This document shows positions 58,501 through 64,000 of a stretch of DNA of 64,000 nucleotides, in pieces. This stretch comes from Symsagittifera roscoffensis (taxonomy: Eukaryota; Xenacoelomorpha; Acoela; Convolutidae). Position numbers and translations under genes: made by a program. Each line of letters starts with the position of its first letter. The stretch's first letter is position 1. The stretch is from assembly GCF_963678635.1 (NCBI RefSeq), contig NC_087064.1, forward strand, positions 51,848,684 through 51,912,683, read 5' to 3'. The notes below the pieces were generated by a model, which saw only the letters and a program-made list of their open reading frames with translations, ran no database searches and was not told where the DNA came from.

Positions 58501-61500
58501 GTATTGTATTGTTTCGTTGTTAAAATCCGAAAAAATAGGAACTCACTTTCAGTGGGGAATCGAAGCCACATAAATTGTCCGTCAGCCATTTCTGGCTCAT
58601 ACCTCGTAGCTCTGGCAACCCCGACGAAGTGGACAGGCACAAGGAGTACAGTGAAGAAGTTCAGCTGAAGTTCTGTTTCAGATGATGGAGACTCTAGTTC
58701 GTGAGGAGGTGCTGTTTTGGATGTGATTTCGCTCTGGGAAATGATAACTTCTCCGAAAGCGCTGGAAAAAAACGATGTTTCAAATTTAGTTAACACTATA
58801 CGTATCTTTCTTTTACCTCTTTTTCCGACAAAAAATTATGATAGATCACCACGATATGTTTGAACATATATATATTCCAAAAAAAAATTATGGAAATTTT
58901 TCAAGTATGGAAACAATATAACAAAGAAATGTTCTTCATAAAGAAGTTATAGGTTTGAAAAGGCAAGAAATCTATCAGACATTGAAATTAAGTGGGAACA
59001 ATGATTACTTTGTTTTGAGAGTGATTTCTGGAACCCCCTCGTACTTTGCCCATCTGAAGAAAAATTCACGGGTGGAGATCGCAAATCGGTTTGTATTCGA
59101 CAACTGAAGCACACCAATTTATGACAACAATGCATTGTTTGAAAAGTGTTTGTAATGATTTCAATACTGTTTATTTTTATAATTGTATTTTAGTTCAGTT
59201 TTTTCTCCTTTTTATTGACTAGTTTTCACAAAAAACTTGTCCATTTTTTACCAACTGGCTCAAGTTGTTTTGAAAAATATCAAAAATGCTTTCAAGAATT
59301 GAGTAGAAAAATTTATTGAAAACTCATCGCAGTTAATGCTGTATTTTTGCGTGTTTTGCGCTGGAAAAATGAGCTGCTTTGCTCGAATGAAAGGTTTTCT
59401 TGTAAGAAAAGGTTTGATAAACTGACGTCTAAGAATGAGTTGATGATGTTGGAGACATGATACACTCTGCCACAGCTGCGGCTAATGTACAGACCACCAC
59501 GGTTATCAGCATCACCATCATATCTGCAGAGAGTGGATGTCATGATGTGTTTGAGGGCATCCCGCTTCACAGATGACAGCATGCTGAACAAAGAAGCGGC
59601 CTGAAAAAAAAACAACTCAATAAAAATCAGGCACGTTAAAATCGTGGCATTTTAAAACAGGCCGTTTGCCTAAGGGTAACAATCGAAGCGGTGCTATGAT
59701 AGTATCTAAATTTATCTAACATATGTATTTTCTCGGTCTCGCAAACGAATTTATTTATTTGTTATAAAAATTGAGTTTGCAATTTTTTTTTAAAAAATCA
59801 AGAAAAATGGTATTTGTATGTAGCTAAAGCCATTTTTCTCCAAAAAAATCAATTTAAAAAACACAATTTCTAAATTATGGGTATTCTGGTAAGTCAGCGA
59901 CTACTGTATCTCGTTTTGTTTCCGAACAATTAACATTTTTGCGATGTGTTACTTTTTGCGAAATTTTTTGATCGTAAGATTTTGTTACCTTGATAGCTGC
60001 AATTGGATTCTGAATGATCTGCATATTTCTGATTGCTGTAGAGTTTGCGACTCCAGTTTGGAACGAAGGCAAGATTTCAACTGGGTTTCTTGCATTTATT
60101 TGGACTGCTCTCCAGAACTTTTTGAGAAATTGAAACTGAAATAAAAATATGCTATTGAACCTGAAGCGAGCCAAATTAGGTGAAAAGATCACACATAAGC
60201 AATGTTCAAAGTTTCTCATTTTTGTCAGAAAAATCATTCTCGTCTAAATCATAGCAGTCATTTCACTGGTTTAAGTCTTTAAGGGACAAGAAATTGTTTA
60301 CAAGACCGCTTGTATCAGGGCGAAGCCCTGAATATCCCGACTGCCTCTTAAGGTCTATAGAGCAGTAATAGCATGAAAAAATTAAACGTAATAAAATAAA
60401 ACGATTTTTTTATTTGACTTTTTTTTTGTAAAAATCATCCCCCCACGCGTCATGTAAAGTACAAGGTGATAAATTTTGCTCCTAGTAACAAATCAAATAT
60501 GGGAAATAAGCTTCCTTCCACCAAATTGGAACAATTTCTACGACGGATTAAATCCGCGGAGATCAAAGGTTAAATATCTTTTCAAATTTGAGCTCCTTTG
60601 ATTGATATTTAAAAATTTTGTCAAAAATGGCTAGTTAAGAAGTCAAAGTTTGTCTGAAGAAAAAAATTACCGCGATCACGATTATTCCGTTATTTTCTTT
60701 ACGAAAGTCGGAACAAAATTGTTGAAAGTTTGAAAAAAATATTTATAAAAAATCGAAAATTTTTTAAGTTGTTTTTTTGAAAATCATTCCCTCACACGCT
60801 ATGTAAAGTACAAAGTGATATATTTTGCATATAGCAATGTAATAAATAGACCAAAAAGCATGTCTCAATTTAATTTGGAAATATATCTAAGACAAACTTT
60901 TTCTCCGCTGACGCTTTAAGACAGTGGTGATATAATATAACCGGACAAAACGAACATTACTTGAATTTCGAACATGTTTTTCTCATATTGGGTTAAGATG
61001 AACAGATCAACAGTTGCCTAGAATTTCATCAGATTTACTATGGTGCATTTTTTCCCAGAAATTTCTAGCCAACCCTTTTGGGTCAATTTTTTTTAATTAT
61101 GGGTCAATTTTTTTGTTAATTAATCAAGAATTACGCTTAAACTACCAATTTATATGATGAAAAAGTTATATCAAAAAAAGCCTCTTAAACAATACAACAA
61201 AGTTCTAGAAAATTAAATTCTCTAAAATGTGTATGGATGAATATACTGCTGCTTGATAGCCAAAAACCATTATTTTTACATCATAAAAATCAAAACCTTT
61301 GTTTAAAAATAAAGGTTCAGCGTATTTCCAAATTTAAAAAACTTTTATTTTTCTAGAACTCTATTGGGCTCTGTGAGAGGCTTCTTTTGATATAAAGTTC
61401 TTATCAATTAACTTTAAAAAAGTCAAATTGACCCAATTTTGGGGTAAAAAATATTAGTTAGGAATTTCTAGGCATTTTTTGTATAATGTACGCCACTTTG

Positions 61501-62395
61501 AGAAAGCGGGTTTAAATCAGCGTTTGAACTTTGAAATTATGTTCGTTTTTTTCCGGATAATTTAAATCAGCACTGTGGCACGAAGTATATCGCGCGTTAA
61601 TTGTCCCAAATTGAACAAATTGGCAATCTCTAAACTCCCGTAACTTTACAAAAAATAATTACAGGTGAAGTTTCTTTTTAAGTTTGAGCTCATGATAACA
61701 ATTTATTTCAAATGAGATATTAAAAAAAAACTTTCAAAAAGTGCAAGTTAAAAAGTTGCGCTTTGTCTGGAAAAAAATCACCTCGAGCACAAATATTCCG
61801 TCAGTTCCTTCAAAAGTCGGAACAAAAACTCATACCTAAATATCCTACCTCTAGGGCGTCGATATGATTGGTTGGTCTGATTGTGTCATACATGGATGTA
61901 CTTCTATGGATGTTCAGTTGGGTGAAGTTGACAGCCCATGGTTGATTGCTGTAGTGACTCTGCCATGTTTTCAGCAGGAACTCAGACAGACCAATCACAG
62001 ACCAGTATTCATCCCACCAGTTCAAAGCAAGCACCACGTGAGTGAACTGAAAACCAAAAAAGTTATGGAAGAAAACAAAACCGAAAGGCTTTTGAAAGTT
62101 TGGTTTTTGGTTAATGAAAATGATGAAGATTTATTTCAATGATAAATGTTTGTTTTTTGACCTTTTATCATTCTAGCGAATAAATCATTCCTTACATGAA
62201 AAATGACAGCTCTGAACAAATGCTGAACTATTTCCTCAAACGGCTTGTTAGATGGGTCCATGATTATGGTCGACGGGAAGCCACTGAGGAAATTGTATTC
62301 TGCCCTATTGTACTCTGTGATTGGGTCATAAATGGATTCGTAATGAGAACGGGAGTTTCCTTTGGACTCCGGGCTATTCGGCAGAAAGTGTACAT
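55560..62395 (-). CDS. Gene 3: thirteen-exon gene, product unidentified (5' partial)
   Basis: Exons: 62395-62196, 62046-61849, 60135-59989, 59600-59427, 59103-59009, 58761-58547, 58270-58131, 57749-57691, 57294-57150, 56865-56774, 56553-56407, 56113-55925, 55692-55560 (stop TAA). All junction phases agree; joined from the first full codon they give 644 codons including the stop. The protein is Trp/Leu-rich and probably helical (NWWDEYWSVIGLSEFLLKTW; FGLVDYGGSEYHPLGWEVVG; FLANYPHSQWAELSKRLL). No signal peptide or clear membrane span. I do not recognise the family; a large HEAT/armadillo-type scaffold is possible. The last four exons are less sure: exon 10 has an in-frame stop (56754-56752) and a nearby AATAAA (56606-56601, minus) if its weak donor AAAAC|GTACTC is not used, and exon 11 would use GC (ATCAG|GCTAGT). 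Confidence 0.6.
60312..60714 (-). repeat. Dispersed repeat R, copy in gene 3 intron
   Basis: TATCAGGGCGAAGCCCTGAA at the left through CCCCACGCGTCATGTAAAG to TTTACGAAAGTCGGAAC at the right: both termini are present, so it is an internally deleted complete copy, inverted relative to copy 1. Confidence 0.7.
60747..61823 (-). repeat. Dispersed repeat R, copy split by a MITE
   Basis: 60747-60915 and 61577-61823 together make one R copy (CTCACACGCTATGTAAAG ... CGCGCGTTAATTGTCCC ... AAAAGTCGGAAC), interrupted by foldback MITE copy 4. Confidence 0.65.
60922..61575. mobile_element. Foldback MITE copy 4 (654 bp)
   Basis: CAGTGGTGATATAATATAAC at the left against CCGGATAATTTAAATCAGCACTG at the right; arms are diverged but still complementary around a centre near 61250. 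No clean TA duplication remains. Located in a gene 3 intron. Confidence 0.75.
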
Positions 62396-63080
62396 CTGAA
62401 AAACAACAATCATTTAAAAATAATCAAGCGCATGCAATTTTATGAGCTGTTTGCACCCGAAATGAAAGATATAGAGCTCATATCATTAATTTCCGAGAGA
62501 AAAGACCTCGTATCACTGGAGATACTGTCAAGGCCAAGAAACTTTTGACGGGTAAACTGATTTTCAAAACGATCAAGAACACCCAGTGGTGAGCAAGTAT
62601 TGGACCCACCACGTTAAGCAAAACTGCGTGAGGCAGAGCAAAACCCTGAATGTTTCGACTGCCTTCTAACGTCCCGATGAAAGAGTGTATGATTTGAAAA
62701 ATATATCAAAAGTTCAAACAAAAATCGATTCAAAACACGGATAGATGGTTACTCTGCAAGAGTTCTGACGATAGTTTTATAAAAATACAAATAGAAAGTT
62801 TTTCAAATTAGTGTCATTTTTTCTGTATGGTGTGATAAAAAGATCGGACACCAAAAAACTAACACAGGCATACTCGACAATCATATTGATAATCAAAGCT
62901 TTTCTTTTTGAGTGTTAGTTAATTAAAAAAGCCTTTTCATAATTATAGCAGACTGTAAAAATGAAGAAAAAATTTAAATGACGAACACTCAAAAAAAAAG
63001 ATCTTTGATGAATGCAAATGTAGCCCTTGCTTGGCGGACTGTTCTCTAAAAAAATATTTTGTAAAATGGTATTTACTTTT

Positions 63081-63221
63081 AAAAAATCGGCGCGTTACAT
63101 TCAGATTCTATTTCGTTGTTTGAACAAAAAAATTAGTCAGCAGTTTTAACTAATACTCACTGGAATAAATTTTTTTGTTGAAGCAACAAAATTGAATTAG
63201 TAGGTAACGCGCCAATTTTTT
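63081..63221. mobile_element. Small foldback MITE, unrelated family (141 bp)
   Basis: AAAAAATCGGCGCGTTAC at the left is answered by GTAACGCGCCAATTTTTT at the right. Roughly 60-bp inverted arms with some mismatches, almost no loop, no coding capacity. Confidence 0.6.
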
Positions 63222-63389
63222 GAAAAACCGATTGTTTATAAATCAGAATCAAGGTTTTCACTGAGGGGATGTACAAATTTCATTCTAGCAGGTCCAGTTT
63301 ATCCAATAATTTGACAACTGATTAAGAGGGCATGCTTTGTTTTCTACTATAATTTTTGTGTTGCAATTGAAGTTCTTAATTCGAATTCA

Positions 63390-63700
63390 AAGAAAACGAC
63401 GAAATGTTTGCGTTCAGTGAGTTTTCCTTCAGACAATTTCCGACTTTGTAACTAACCAACTTTGAATGGATTTTCTAACACCCTTTAAAAAAGAATGACT
63501 TCCTGAGCTCAGATTTCTTTATCTCAAAAAAATCTTTTACGGTCAATTTTTGCCAAGTTATAGCGGCTTAAAAATTGTCCATTCAGCCCATTCGAGATAA
63601 TAAACGCGCAATATATTTCGTTCTTTTTAAACATTTAAGTGGCTACCTAACCCGGCTCCATCATTATTCCATATTGGTTTGAGGCAAGTTGTTTTGCTTA
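63390..63700 (+). repeat. Dispersed repeat R, degenerate copy
   Basis: CCTTCAGACAATTTCCGACT, CCTGAGCTCAGATTTCTTTA and GATAATAAACGCGCAATATA follow the order of R copy 1. The right end is missing. A short right-end fragment in the opposite orientation lies at 62640-62680. Confidence 0.55.
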
Positions 63701-64000
63701 AAAATTTGTAATAGAGGCTGGAGACATCATTTTTTATTTTACGGAAGATTTTTAAAAAATCGAAAAGAAATTTGAATTTGGTTTTTCATTCGTTTGAAAA
63801 TATCATATCATCACTTTCTTTAAGCTTTTTAGAAAGATCTTATTTGAAAACTAAAATAAATTTGGTGTGTGACTTTTAGGCTTAATTCAAGTGAATTTGC
63901 CCAATTTGGCTCAGATAAAAAGTATGATTAACCTAATCCGCCACAAGAACATCAATTTAAAAAACTTTTGTCATTGTCATTTGCTTCATTTTTTTGTTTC

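Overview
The window is eukaryotic, AT-rich genomic DNA from an animal. Split genes have GT-AG and some GC-AG introns in consistent phase, and most of the sequence is transposons. Two host genes are LDLa-containing DEG/ENaC sodium channels, a metazoan-only family. I cannot name the species. A pelagic tunicate or another invertebrate with env-bearing Ty3/Gypsy elements would fit, but that is a guess.

Host layout. (1) 1-2447 (+): last three exons of a DEG/ENaC channel (gene 1), 5' end outside the window. (2) 44396-16742 (-): a complete four-exon paralogue (gene 2, 864 aa by my splice model), convergent with gene 1. Its intron 2 is 21.9 kb because an 18.85 kb LTR retroelement sits in it, antisense. 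Intron 3 carries a foldback MITE and a MULE-like DNA transposon relic. (3) 62395-55560 (-): thirteen phase-compatible exons of an unidentified protein (gene 3), 5' end outside the window.

Mobile DNA. Element A (4559-14163, +) is a Ty3/Gypsy element with 341-bp LTRs, the 5-bp target duplication CCCCA, a tandem duplication inside pol, an extra 3' ORF, and a foldback MITE inserted in its 3' LTR. Element B (22540-41390, +) is an unusually large Ty3/Gypsy-type, retrovirus-like element. It has 410-bp LTRs, the 4-bp target duplication ACTA, a long leader, pre-gag ORFs, gag, PR-RT-RNaseH-IN with a GPY/F module, two tiny double-membrane-span ORFs, an S/T/P-rich ORF, a broken env-like glycoprotein, and three further ORFs, the last of which appears spliced. 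Both elements have LTR pairs about 98.5% identical, so they inserted at similar times. Both have broken coding regions. Around them lie four palindromic CAGTGCTG-ended foldback elements (one gives a direct empty/filled-site proof of a TA target), a dispersed repeat family here called R (at least eight copies, two split by later insertions), a decayed relative of element A at about 48.1-51.4 kb (-), MULE/FLYWCH transposase remnants at about 46 and 19 kb, and a tRNA-headed SINE at 47.5 kb.

Stretches where I see no genes: 2448-2850, 14600-14860, 16600-16741 (intergenic); 21050-21569 (gene 2 intron); 41555-42800 (gene 2 intron 2, after element B); 44530-45450; 47650-48130; 51420-54077 apart from short unassigned ORFs and a tRNA-like patch near 53.4 kb; 54320-55520; 62400-64000 apart from repeats.
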